DNA from: Eupeodes corollae
Lineage: Eukaryota; Arthropoda; Insecta; Diptera; Syrphidae
Assembly (NCBI RefSeq): GCF_945859685.1
Contig: NC_079147.1
Location: 130,759,788-130,823,787, forward strand
DNA length: 64,000 nt
Direction: 5' to 3'
The position numbers and the translations under genes are program-made. Below the pieces are notes generated by a model. It saw nothing but the letters and a program-made list of their open reading frames with translations. It had not been told where the DNA came from and ran no database searches. This document shows positions 24,941 to 36,130 of this stretch, one piece after another. Position 1 is the first letter of the stretch. The number at the start of each line of letters is the position of its first letter.

Positions 24941-25102
24941 TCTTTTTATTGTTTAGTTTTGTCAACTTATCAAACACTTTACTAAAATCAGATCATACAC
25001 AATCTACTTTTTCACGTTTCTTAAAAACTTTTAAATAAAAGGACGTGCAATTAAATTAATTAGTACCATTAGAACGTTTATTAACAAAGCCATGTGCTGA
25101 TA

Positions 25103-25395
25103 GTAGCCGTGTCCTGGTGGTTAGTGAGTAGCACGCCAAAAATCTAGGGTTCAATGACTGCCTCTGCCTTCTAAAGTTGTTTCATATATCATATATCATG
25201 GGGGTACAAATTTTACCAATCATTCAAAAGTAATTCTTGTCATAAAAAGTGCTTTCAAATTAGCCGTTTGGATTCGGCTAGAAACTGTGATCCCCGCCAT
25301 CCCAACAACATTACTCGCACACAGAAATGGTTGAAAGTTGTAAGCCAATAGTCCCTAGTTCTTGACGGACCTAATTTATTTGTATGCTGGTTCAT
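25103..25395 (+). repeat. tRNA-derived SINE, nearly full length
   Basis: The head 'cctggtggttagtgagtagc' and B-box-like 'gggttcaatgactgcc' are followed by the body ('aaagtaattcttgtcataaa') and the complete tail ('acattactcgcacacagaaa' to 'gacggacctaatttattt'). It is more diverged than the 58795 copy. Confidence 0.75.
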
Positions 25396-25739
25396 TACAG
25401 TTCTAAAAGAAAAGAAAAGACTTTACATAGCATGAACTGAAACAGTTTAGGTATCGCTGATGGCTAAGTAATAGGTCGGTAGTTCATAATTTCAGTTGTA
25501 GGTCCTTTCTATGCACTGACACTTTTTAAAGACGTTTTAAAGAGAACATATTAATGGTACAACAATTAAGAAACGCATTTTTTAAAAATAGAGGAAAGCA
25601 CATCATCTCGGTGAAGTCTAAAACACTCGTCTAGTTTTATTATCATTTGTGCAGCAGAATGTTCACTTATTTCCATGTTAAAAATTTAAAATAGAAAAAG
25701 CAGAGGAATAAGATTTGTTTGATTCATCGAACGCTTCTT

Positions 25740-26780
25740 GAAATAGCTGGCAAATTTAATTTTTCATTTTTGGTTCATGTCTAGATGATGGTTGAATTTG
25801 ACATAGTGTCCGGGTACCTGCAAGTTTTTTCTTACAGTTGCAAATTTTTGATCATTCTGGTGCTTGCGAGTTTTTTTTAGTTTTTTTTTTGAAGAGAATA
25901 TTTGTTATTGAATCAGTCAAAGTATTATGAAAAACGTTATAATATATATCATTAATATTTAAATTTAAAAATAATTAGGTCGAGTGGATGAAATGTAACA
26001 ATTCAAACAAATTAAAAAAATTACACGTGTTAAAGTTAAATTCAAGTTTGCCATTAGAATAATTGTGATTGGTAGAAGGTATATTTAAATTGAAGGCAAT
26101 ATCTTAAGCAGAACGATATCGATCTTTTCCTATGATTAGGTAAGTTGAATTCACCTACATTCTAATTCCCAAAAGAGCGTATTAACTATTAACGTAACTG
26201 CCATTGTTAAAACTTGGAGGTATGTACGTAGGTCGATATTATACATAAATGTCCAGATACAAGATTAATTATTAGCATGTATACGAGTCTTTGATGACAA
26301 GAAGAATTCCTCCTACTGTTTCAGAAATGTCGTTTACATGAAGATCCCATCTGAAGATTCGAAAAAGGCATCTAAAAGCTCCGAGTAAAGAGTAGCAATA
26401 TGCAGCCAAGTTTCTGTTAGTAAAATGATGACATGAAAAACTGAGTCAGGTAGACGTGTTTTGAAAGATAAATATTTTGTGTAATTGCGATGAATAATTG
26501 TCTCCACATTTAGGATGAACAAATTTCTAATTTTATCAGCCGAATAGTTTTTAATACCAAGGGCATTCGTCAATGGGCTTGTCTATTAGATAAAAAAAGC
26601 ACCCTTCGTCCTTCTACACTTTTGATCCTAATACAAGAGGGGACGGGATTGCACTTTTTTTTAAGGTGATTATACTTAAACTGTTTGAAGCGAGGTTCAA
26701 TGTAAAAATGATTTCCTTTTCCTAAACAATTTGATACAGCTAAACGTAGCTTATAATTGGTCATGATTTTTAAAGAGCAC
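25740..26780 (-). pseudogene. Jockey-type LINE endonuclease relic
   Basis: On the minus strand a reading contains FHVIILLTETWLHIATLYSE (near 26440), the N-terminal 'ALTETWL' signature of the apurinic-type endonuclease at the start of LINE ORF2. It is followed in other frames by GGILLVIK, YRPTYIPPSF and LIIGKDR, which match in order the later endonuclease blocks (xVYIPPS, IxGDFN). Stops and frameshifts abound. Confidence 0.5.
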
Positions 26781-27242
26781 AATTGGTCATGATTCTTAAA
26801 ATTTTAAGATTCAAATTTGTAGCTTTTAATCGATTTGGTGATGGATATCCTCCTTGGAAATTATAAAATCAGCTTTATAGTTGTTACTAACAATTAAGGA
26901 TTCATTATTTTTCGGTCTGGATAAAATACCCCCTTATATTGTAAGACATTTTATATCTTTCGTCTGTTCGTCCATTGCGTTATCTATTTAACTTATCGAT
27001 TTGGGGGGCTATTTTTTCAAGCCTCTGGAAGTCCTCAACTATTTGGCATTACAAATTATTTAGGTTAGGTAATATTGAAAGCAAATACAAAATTGCTTTT
27101 TTCCTATCAACACGGTTCCACGAGTCGATGGAGTCTTGCTCCAATGTGATCGTGAAGAATCAAAATGTCTATTAAACTGATGTTGCATACTTGAATTTTC
27201 CAAAAGCCATGTCAACCATGGTTCATAAATAAAAATTCAATA

Positions 27243-27530
27243 AATTATGTGGAGATCTAGGGCCTAGTGACTTACAATTCTCAACTGTGTGCGAGTAATG
27301 TTTTCAGGGTTGAATTGGACCCACAGTTTTAAGCTAAATCCGAACTGCTAATTTTAGAAAGCATTTTTCATAACAAGTCAATTTGTCAATTCCTCGCAAA
27401 GGGCAGTACCCATTTAAACAAAACTAAACATGGCACAGGTTGGAATTAAACCCAAGACTTCTAGCACGACAGTTCTACACAATAACCATCACGCCAAGGG
27501 TACTACATACGTCAGCCATGATTTCACTAT
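27243..27530 (-). repeat. tRNA-derived SINE, full length, inverted
   Basis: In reverse complement it reads head ('gtgatggttattgtgtagaa'), 'gggtttaattccaacctgtg' at the B-box position, body and tail ('gagaattgtaagtcactagg'). It is a diverged copy inside receptor intron 1, opposite to the gene. Confidence 0.7.
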
Positions 27531-28551
27531 TTAGGTATACATATATCATAACTCTAGAGTGAGAAGACTGAGCCAAAAGTATCTGAAAATAGCACAGGTA
27601 TTGGGGGTCTTATTTTTCAGAAAAAATTATTGACATACAAAAGCAAGGATTGAAAAACGACGGCAACACTTACATTAATTTGATATCGACCCACATCATA
27701 AACTCGTAACCGAAAAATATGAAATACTGGACTAATTATCTTATACCTATTGCCATAATTTGTTTCTAGTTTAAGTTAGGAGTGCCGAGTAGGCTGTTAT
27801 AATAAATAGTTTTTTTTGTTTGCATAAGGCCCCAGTTATAGGTATCATTGGTTTTAATCATTGACAACAATTATTGAAGTTTTTTGGACACGTCGTTTAT
27901 AGCGACCATTAAAAATGTCTGTCATTGAAAAAAATGTCCTGGTTGGAATCCACCGACAAATTTTTGGTGAGAGAAACCTGCCATTGGAATTGTGTGAAAT
28001 TGGAACACAAATCAGTGTAACAATTTTTTTCACTTTTGAACATAAAAATATCAGCTGTTTAGGAAAAGGAATTTCCGCCCGGAAAATAAAAAAATACATT
28101 TTTAGAGGAAAGTAAATGCGCAATTCCACTTTTTTTCAACAAAAATATTTGTGTGATTTCCGATCGATTATTTTGGTTTTTAATCAAAGGGAAACACCGT
28201 CAAATATTGATTTCAAAGATAGCTATAACTGGTCCCTAAATTGGGAGAACATGTGTACAATATGCCTGCAAAAGCATTTGTTTTGAATCTCAAATAGATC
28301 TTCTTCCATTTGGTTTTAAAACTTTGGCAAATCTTTGACTGATCACAATTGATTTAATTACTGTACCTTGTCTGTTAACCAATAGTATTATAAACACAAT
28401 TATAACTTTAAAAGATAACTGAAGTTTTTTCACAAAAAAACGAACTTTTTTTTAATTATTAGTACATCAATATTAAATATTCTTTTTCATATTTATTTGA
28501 CTAAGCTACGCGTATAAAAAATTAATATGCAATATTTTCAATTATTTTCAG

Positions 28552-29873
28552 ATACAAATACGATTTCACCGGAATCAACCACAGTTGCAGAAGATACAAC
28601 AATATTTTCGACTGTTGAAGATTCGACAGATTCAACAGAAAATCTCGACACAATTTTCAATGCGACAACACATAAGCTTATTGAACCTTTACTTTCAGTT
28701 ATTCCACTTAATAGTTATAAATCATCCTTAGTAGATCAAACTCCAGAAAAATACTCATCAGAAAACTCTTCTGCAATAACCGTACACAACCACAACAGCA
28801 ATGAAGTTGAAACAGAGACCACGGCAATGCCCATTACGACAAGCACAGAATCACAACCCACCACGCCCATGTACAGTGATACTACCGATTCTGATGTGAA
28901 AACAGGAAACAATTCCGTTGATATTCCTGGGACTGAAAATAACATATTCGAAATTGGTTTAATTTCCACAACTGATTATAATGTTGATGAAGAACAAACA
29001 ACAATGACTAGTCATATAGAGCAAACTCAACTATCCAACAACAATACCGACTTTCAAACTTTGATGAATACCGAATCAACCATAAATAGAATTGAGGAGA
29101 AAATGCCTTCAATTAACTCACAGGATAATGCCAATTCATCACAAGTTGAGAACTTAGTCGATATGCAAGTTTTACAAGGAGTTACTAGTGAAAAAATTGA
29201 TAATTCAATAGCAGTAACCCCGACTACATTAGACCTTACAACAGAAACAACAGTATCGCCTCCTAAAGATGCCTTGCAGGAAAACGTTACAAAAGAAAAT
29301 AGCCCTTTCCCTACAAAAAGTGCCAAGAAAGAAGTAAATGTTTTGGTTGATGCACTTAAAGGAAGATCAATGAATTTATCGTCGGAAAATCAGGAAGAGA
29401 CATTCTATAAAACGCAAGGACGTTCCAGTGACATTAAGAGTCTTGATGCAGATGATTTATACTCAAAACAGGCGCCAACAGTTGTTGAGGAACGAGTAAA
29501 TGCTGAAGATGAATTCAATACTTTTGATAATAGAAATCCAAATTTTAATTTTGTGACAACAGAAAAAAATTATGAAGGAAGAAACTACGAGAATCTGAAT
29601 TCTGATATGGACTTGAGTGATGTAAGCATGGATACAGAAGATTTAGATTTCAATGGACACAGGGTTAAAATGGGTAATGATGAAGACCATTTAGCACTGG
29701 AGCCACATGAAGATTATGAAATTGGAAAAAATCATGATCTCAGTTATTATGATAAGAATCTGCAAATAAAATCACATGAAGATTATGAAATCCAACAAGA
29801 TAAAATTACCAATGCAAGCAAGGCTGTTGATTCAACGAGCAGAGAATGTTTGGAAGATGGCAAAAATTACAAA
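28552..29873 (+). CDS. Receptor exon 2 (Thr/Ser/Glu-rich extracellular region)
   Basis: This exon encodes residues 60-500 of the joined protein. The acceptor attattttcag|atacaa and donor aaa|gtaaat give phase 1 in, phase 0 out. The sequence is low-complexity: dense in Thr, Ser, Glu and Asn (for example TTVAEDTTIFSTVEDSTDST), with several N-x-S/T sites, typical of a heavily O- and N-glycosylated stalk. Near the end a short acidic motif is repeated (PHEDYEI and SHEDYEI). The last 11 residues, ECLEDGKNYK, begin the first VWFC module, so the module is split by the phase-0 intron. No known fold is expected for the bulk of the exon. Confidence 0.85.
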
Positions 29874-30479
29874 GTAAATTAAATGTTAAATACAATTTTG
29901 TATGAAGTTGAAGATCGCTGCATTCGAGTTCTTTTTTAGTTTCAGACCTCGAAAACTATCAATGATATTGACAAATTTTAAACACAAACACAAACCAATT
30001 TTGTCCAGTTCCGATTTAGCTTTTTTATGTGTATCTAATGTTGTTTATCATTGTGTGCCCAGTATTTAATTTTTTTTTGAAATTTTCCTATATCATTGAT
30101 ACATTTAGAATTCTGCATTTGTAAACAGAGACAACAAAACAAAAATGCAGCAATTTTCAGCTTCATAATTCTTTTTCTTTACTTTCAATTGAAGTTAAAC
30201 GTTAAAACTTTACTATGTTGGTTAGGAATTTCAATCAAAATACAAATAAAACCTTGAAATATTATTTTCTAATTGGGTAGAATTATGCTTTGCGAAAGAC
30301 TATTCATTTTTAGGGTTTTAGCTAAAAGATTTAAAAACTTACCTTAAACAGCTTTTTACATTTGACGTTCTTATAGTTTTCGATTTTCATATTTAAGTTT
30401 TCCGGAGCCTTGTATAAGTTTTACTTTAAAAAAACAATATTATTATTTCATAAAAGAGACTTAAATGGTTTTCTGTTAT

Positions 30480-30900
30480 ACTACCCCCTCTTGACTCATG
30501 ACTGCTTAGCCGGTCTCGATGGTATTCCCTCGATAGAAGTTTATAAATGCTTTAGTTGAACCATTTACGTTCAAATTCAAGCTATTTCTAAAAAACAGGA
30601 ACATTTCCCAGTGTTCGAAAAAAGCAATTTCTTACACCAAAATTTAAGAAAAGTATCAGGGCTAATAGAACAAACTACAGTCCCATTGCAAAACTTTTTT
30701 GCATTCCTAAACCTTTTGAAGAAGTTGTTTGTGAGAATAAAGCATTTTTTTAGCAACATGAATCCGTGTAAAAAGATCAACCGTTTCTTTTGACTAACTG
30801 AATTACTGAATTACTTTATTCAAGCTTAAAGCTCTTGGATTTCAACCATTTTTCTTATCGTGGATCAAATCTTAACATAAAAAAGGTCATATGAGGACAA
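30480..30900 (+). pseudogene. Jockey-type LINE reverse transcriptase relic
   Basis: In shifting frames the order of blocks fits a jockey-clade RT. They are GLDGIPS-like near 30515, FLKTGTFPSV near 30590 (family pattern SGxFPxxWK), NYSPIAKLFCIPKPFEEVV near 30680 (family NYRxIxxLSxxxKxFE) and LKALGFQPFFLSWIKS near 30825 (family LxxLGFxxxxLxWxxSYL). It lies in the sense orientation within receptor intron 2 and is broken by stops. Confidence 0.6.
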
Positions 30901-31213
30901 ATTTATATTTTTTTTATTTATGATCTGCCTCCCCATGAACATTGTATTCAGCTTCTTCAAATGCAATTTCTCCACCAAAGGCATATATATATAATGACTT
31001 ATTTTTTCTTCGTCAACTTATTAATGATGAAATTGATGAGGAGCCGGAGCTAATCCCTAGGTTCCTTCGGCAGCTAGTCAAAGTCCATGCTTTTGCACCG
31101 TTTAGCGGGACGGGGATGATGAGAGTTTTATATAGAGATACTTTGATCACTCGAGAGAAGGCTTTACTACTCAACTGCTTTCTTAGCCCAAAGAAACAGT
31201 GGCCTGCTTCGAG

Positions 31214-31330
31214 GTAGATTTGAATGACATTTCTAAAATGGCACTTTTGTCATTAGCAGCTGTTATTTTTGTTTCAAAAGGTTGTTTTAATTTTCGTAAA
31301 AATTGTCTGTCAAACAAAAAATTATAGTAT
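31214..31330 (+). repeat. Fragment of the Harbinger-like family at 57876
   Basis: 'aatgacatttctaaaatggc' followed by 'cattagcagctgttattttt' and 'aaaggttgttttaattttcg' parallels 57953-58045 almost block for block. It shows that the element family has dispersed into this intron. No terminal repeats remain. Confidence 0.6.
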
Positions 31331-31844
31331 AGATATACAACTAAGGAAATTGTTGGGATGCTATGCCATACTCTGTTCAATTTGAATATGCAGTACAGGG
31401 AGTATACAGTATTTGCCTTTCATCTATACTATTCTGGAGTTCAGGTTTGGTGGTGAGTTATAGCCTTTGATTTTATTTTCCTTCGAACAATTGAAGAAAG
31501 TTCAATCTGCTATAGAAAATATATCCTCAGTTTTTTTAACAGCTTCCGTCTTAAAAAATCATAAAATTTGTTAGTTGCGTCAACGGTTTCTTAGTTGTGT
31601 CAACGTGCCATGTTGTCAGCTACAGTTAAATATTACGAAAAAAAGCAAATGATCAGTGGTGAAATTTAAAATTTAAGGGGATTTGAGATAGTTTGGGATG
31701 CAGCAGGCACCCTTGTGCAGAGTATAGCTCTGCCATAAGGCATGTACTGCACATATTCATTGCACAGAGTATAAGCAACGATATTAAAGATTTTATCCCG
31801 CTTTATATTATTTACTACAAGTTCAAAGTCTTATTTATTTTTAG

Positions 31845-32046
31845 AATGGGGAAACAATGGATCGTGGATGCAACGAAAGATGCACTTGCAATCGCGGTGA
31901 ATGGATCTGTAAACCTAGATGCTCGGGAGTTTCCTTCAAACGTGGGACCGTATTCGAAAAAGCCAATTGCCACGAGGCTCCATTTGAAGAAGATGAGTGC
32001 TGTTCAATAATGCAATGTACTACAATGGAAGCAAATCCAGCTAATG
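31845..32046 (+). CDS. Receptor exon 3 (rest of VWFC module 1)
   Basis: This exon encodes residues 501-567: NGETMDRGCNERCTCNRGEW, then ICKPRC, a spacer, and ECCSIMQC. Joined to exon 2 it completes a VWFC (chordin-like, cysteine-rich) module with the order C..C.C..G...C.P.C...C...CC...C. VWFC modules in secreted and membrane proteins commonly bind BMP-type ligands or matrix. The acceptor ttatttttag and donor aatg|gtataag give phase 0 in, phase 1 out. The donor is weaker than the others (GTATAAGT). Confidence 0.88.
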
Positions 32047-32714
32047 GTATAAGTAGTTTTTATATTTACGTTAACATCTTATTCATATACTAATGTGAAT
32101 GCTTTTCTGTATCATTTTCATTTGAACTGACTTACAATTCAAATTTATCATCATTTGTATATAAAAGTCAGAAGCATTTGTTATGTGAGAAATAAAGAAT
32201 CAGAACATTGATTGAGTAAAATCAAGATGCAATATAAAAACGGGTGAGACACGATTGGAAAAAGTGTCCTATAAAAAATCGAGAATCGCGAGAACAATGT
32301 TCATTATTCTTGGCTTCCACATTCAGGACTAACAAAATCATAAGAAATGTGTGCTGAAATATTTGTAGAGTTTAATCACCTTACTAAGTCTACTTATCGA
32401 ACGAGTAGAAATTGCTCTAGACTTGTTTCTTACCAATTACACTGATAAATACGCAGTATATTGGCGCCTCAAGGTGCATTTTACCAAAGTTTTTCCTGAC
32501 ACATGATTTTTACATCTGACAAATTGTATGTATAAAATATTAGTTTAAAAAGGACTCTACTGTACGACTCACACAAAGCGAGATATTAAAATAAAGGCCA
32601 ATTTCGTAAACTTTTAACTCAATAATACTTGACGCGTACATTATACAGATAGCGAATTTTCACACGTTGTTTACCACGATGTCATAAAGGTGCTTACCAA
32701 AATTCTGCTTATAT

Positions 32715-32760
32715 GAAAGAAAACATGGTAGCAATGCAGAAAACATGGTAGCAATGCAAT
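32715..32760 (+). repeat. 20-bp tandem duplication
   Basis: 'aaaacatggtagcaatgcag' is immediately repeated as 'aaaacatggtagcaatgcaa'. Such near-perfect duplication is recent replication slippage. Confidence 0.85.
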
Positions 32761-32904
32761 CTCTCCATCCATCCAAGGAGGGTTAAAAATGACTTAATAA
32801 TTTTGTATCAACTCAATAATGGTGAAATCGATGCACCTTACATATTTATTATTTTGTATACATTTCAACTACCGCGTTGGAGATCATCATTGTGTTTATT
32901 TATT

Positions 32905-32980
32905 TTTATACATATTCACTTCCATAGAATTCATTTAATTTTAATTAATTTTATACATATTCACTTCCATAGAATTAACT
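32905..32980 (+). repeat. 44-bp spaced direct duplication
   Basis: 'catattcacttccatagaat' within a longer identical stretch (from 'tttatacatattcac' to 'atagaatt') occurs twice about 44 bp apart. Confidence 0.8.
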
Positions 32981-33499
32981 ATGGGAAGAACGTGAATTCG
33001 AAGCTCCATTGTGATTTAAAAATAATAACCAGTATCGATTTAGAACCAGTGTTCCACTATTGTAAACGTCTATATTTTATTTTTTGTTCTCAAATAGTTC
33101 ATGTTGAATATAAATTATGTTTCGTATTTTGTAGTTTCAATATTTTGCTTACTACCTACTAACAAATGTACTTAAGAGGAGCCTCTGATCGTAGTTTGAC
33201 GCTTACTATAAGCTAACTACTTTTTGAAAACTGTGAAGTGTCAAAATTGCACGATGACGAAAAAGGGGCAAAGTGTGTGTGTCAACGTGATGTACTCAAT
33301 GTACTCATCAACGCATTGACAGAATTTGTCCTCATACGAGGCCCCACGCTTAGGATGACTGATTATCCCAAAAATGAGTCATCGTATCCCAATGGTCACA
33401 GAAAAGAGTCAACGCGTTGAATCAAAAATGTGTGTTAACGTGCGTGTTAATGTGCTCGTAATGTTAATAAACATTTTAAAGTTGTTTGGTAAACCAAAA

Positions 33500-33870
33500 T
33501 TGGACCGTTTTCAGGATATCGGATTTTGAAAAAAATGCATGTTTTAAAATCCAAAAAATGTATATATTTGATCATCAAATATTATTTAGACACAGTATTA
33601 TATATGTATATGTACAATATATTGGCAACTGTTCTATGGGAGATACGCTTTTTAAGCAATAGAAAAGAAAATATGAATAATTCTATATTGAAGGACACCA
33701 AGTTAAGAAACTAAATGTTAGAGAAAATATCACAAAAATCAATCCATTAGTTTTTAATTAAATTCGAATATACTCGAATTTTTCACTAAAAATTTTTTAT
33801 GAAGGCTACTCTGTTATTTTTGATAAGGCCGTAGGGGTGAGATTAGACAGACAGTTGGACGAACGGAATT
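33500..33870 (+). repeat. Second copy of the dispersed repeat seen at 14200
   Basis: It shares 'accgttttcaggatatcg', 'aaatccaaaaaat' and the closing 'cagacagttggacgaacgga' with 14225-14650, in the same order but diverged. It is non-coding. Confidence 0.4.
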
Positions 33871-34147
33871 GAAGAACCCACGTTTTTCGAATTTTCTGAT
33901 ATCATAATGACATGTTTAATTTAAATCTTGAGATTAAAATTTCTTGCGAATGCAAAATTTGAACAACAGTTCCTATATGTAATTAAAAATGTAAATTTCT
34001 CCGAACACATATACAAAACTTAGTGTGATGATAAGGGTGCTTTTTTTTCGATGATAAGGATGCTTTTTTTCGACTTTACTTTTCTTCGCAAATTTTTTGG
34101 AAACATCAAAATAATGATATACTGAAAATTTCAACCCTTTATAATAA

Positions 34148-34245
34148 TAATTCCTGACAACAGTACTCGCACACAGAAATGGTTGAGAGTTGTAAGTCAC
34201 TAGGCCCTGGTTCCCAAAAGACTGTTGCGCCACCCAATTTATTTT
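34148..34245 (+). repeat. SINE 3' tail
   Basis: 'cctgacaacagtactcgcac' through 'gactgttgcgccacccaatt' is the tail of the SINE, close to the 58795 copy in sequence. The 5' two thirds are absent. Confidence 0.75.
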
Positions 34246-35252
34246 TATTTATATTAATAATTAGTATTCGCCCAAAGCGAATTATATTGGCAATATAAAA
34301 TTAAAACATTTCAGTTTTGAACATGATTTTACGATTTCCTAAGATTTTCCAGAAACGATGAATTTAATTTCAGGATCTTACTGGGATCTAGCTTACTTAT
34401 CGACAAATTTTATTTATTGGCCGACAAATTCCTAAGTGGAAATCACCAACGGCAATGCGATTCAACGAAATTTAAGGTTTTTTCGGTAAACCTACTCATA
34501 AATCATATAATTTGATTATGTTTAACTCAGATGTATAATTGCATTATTTTTAAAGAGAGAAAGTTAATTTAAAAATACGTTGAACCTTTTCACTTCACCG
34601 TAGAGTTTAAATATAAAATAACTAAATCAAAGACTTTTACACTGCAAAACTTGAATTTTTCTTTCGGCATTTGAAAGTTTTATGTTTCCTATACAAAGGA
34701 CCAGAGAAAATAGTTCAGTACAATACATACAGTTCCGACCAAGACTTAAGTAACTTAATTTGTTTAATTTTTATGTTTGGTGTGTAATTTCTTAGTTTGA
34801 ATGTTTTTTAATACCTTTTCATTACTAAATGTGCTTCTTACTACATTCACAATAAACAATTCATAGCTATGCAATAAAATAAACGACCATTTCTTGTACA
34901 GATTCCATAAAAAAGTTTGATCACAACATATTTAAAATTAAATACCGATTATTATTACAATACGATCTTTTCTAAAAAGTGGCTTTAGTTTTGGCGAGAC
35001 AAAAAGCGATATAGTACATACAATAAATATTAGTTTATCTTATTGCATAGCTAACAAATTATTTGTTTAAATTGTCATTATCGTGAATGTAGTAATTAAT
35101 AGAAAGATATAAAAAAATTTAACCTAAGATATTATTAAACCAAAAATAATACTTTTGTTAGGCCGACACTGTTTGTATCTGCACATGGACAACAATAATG
35201 TTAAAATAAAACCAAATCACCACTTTAAAGTTGTTAGTTGCTCTCTTTATAG

Positions 35253-35876
35253 ACTCAGACGTAATTAAGCCTCAAATAACGCCATCACCTATTGAATGCC
35301 ATTTCAACGGAGGAACTTACAAATTTCGTGAACGTCTTGAAATTGGTTGTGATGAAATATGCCACTGTGATGAAGGTGGCAAAATGAACTGCCGCCCTAG
35401 ATGTGCTGAGCGAAATCACACCCGTTTGGAAAAGTGTGTTTTAGTGAAGGACCCAAAAGATATTTGCTGCCAGCTTGAGCTTTGCGATGTGACATTAGAT
35501 GATCACGAGCAAACTCCATCGCCACCTCATTCTGGGATTGAAAATTCTTTGTCACCTAATGAAGACTCACAATTAACAGACTTATGTGTCACAAAAGGAA
35601 TAAGCTATAAGGTTGGACAACAGTTCCACGATGGATGTGATGCTCTCTGTATATGTACTAAAGAAGGTGTTCATTGTGCCAAACTTGAATGTCCATCAAG
35701 CTTCGGATTAGATGTGATTGATCCACACTGTTTACGTTGGGAACCAGAGCCTGCTTCGTTTCGGGCAATCGCTCCAAAATGTTGTCCGGAAAAAATGCGA
35801 TGCGTTGATAATGGAACTTGTAACTACAAGGACCATAAGTTCGATAACTGGTCACAAATTCCATCAAATTTGACAG
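35253..35876 (+). CDS. Receptor exon 4 (VWFC modules 2 and 3, start of 4)
   Basis: This exon encodes residues 568-775. Module 2 runs from IECHFNGGTYKF through CDEICHCDEGGKMNCRPRC to ICCQLELC. Module 3 runs from LCVTKGISYKVGQQF through CDALCICTKEGVHC to KCCPEKMRC. The exon ends with GTCNYKDHKFDNWSQ, the opening of module 4. Between 2 and 3 is a short Pro/Ser-rich linker. The cysteine order repeats the VWFC pattern each time. The acceptor ctttatag|ac and donor acag|gtggga are phase 1 on both sides. The intron that follows is only 56 nt. Confidence 0.93.
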
Positions 35877-35932
35877 GTGGGATATTTTAACTTTTTATTC
35901 ATAAGCTTTTATAATAATTTGTAAAATTGTAG
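35877..35932 (+). other. Receptor intron 4, 56 nt
   Basis: A minimal insect-type intron, gtggga...aaattgtag, phase 1, splitting VWFC module 4. An in-frame stop (taa, 35888) in the unspliced reading shows that it must be removed. Confidence 0.9.
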
Positions 35933-36130
35933 GATGTGAACAACACTGCTATTGTGAAAATGGTAGAGTTGAATGCCGCCCAGCCTGTCCACTAGTGTTA
36001 GCATTACCACCAGATGATTTACCTTGCCATAAATCTCTAGCAAGGCTTCTCCCAATACCTGAGGATGAATGTTGTAAGCACTGGGCATGTGCTCCATCAG
36101 CTGCAAAAGTGCCCTTACCCACTTCAAATG
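35933..36130 (+). CDS. Receptor exon 5 (rest of VWFC module 4)
   Basis: This exon encodes residues 776-841: GCEQHCYCENGRVECRPAC, spacer, ECCKHWACAP and a Pro-rich end. The family pattern C.C..G...C.P.C and the closing CC...C are present. The acceptor attgtag|ga and donor aaatg|gtaatt are phase 1 on both sides. Confidence 0.93.

Larger units (their letters stand above)
21803..28551 (+). other. Receptor intron 1 (6.7 kb)
   Basis: It is bounded by gtgagt and attattttcag, phase 1. It contains a tandem satellite (23465-24940), two full-length-type SINEs (25103-25395 and, inverted, 27243-27530) and a LINE endonuclease relic (25740-26780). The stretches 21850-23450 and 27530-28540 show nothing I recognise; small ORFs there look like chance. 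Confidence 0.8.
29874..31844 (+). other. Receptor intron 2
   Basis: It is bounded by gtaaat and ttatttttag. It holds a LINE reverse-transcriptase relic (30480-30900) and, at 31214-31330, a fragment related to the Harbinger-like element at 57953-58040. Bases 29881-30480 and 30930-31210 contain nothing I can name. Confidence 0.8.
32047..35252 (+). other. Receptor intron 3 (3.2 kb)
   Basis: It is bounded by gtataag and ctttatag, phase 1. It contains two small tandem duplications (32715-32760 and 32905-32980), a diverged dispersed repeat (33500-33870) and a SINE tail (34148-34245). Otherwise AT-rich with no coding potential that I trust. Confidence 0.8.

Noticed and set aside
27854..28129. Overlapping open frames on both strands (91 and 66 codons)
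   Set aside because: No homology is recognised and they sit in an intron; codon use looks like AT-rich background.
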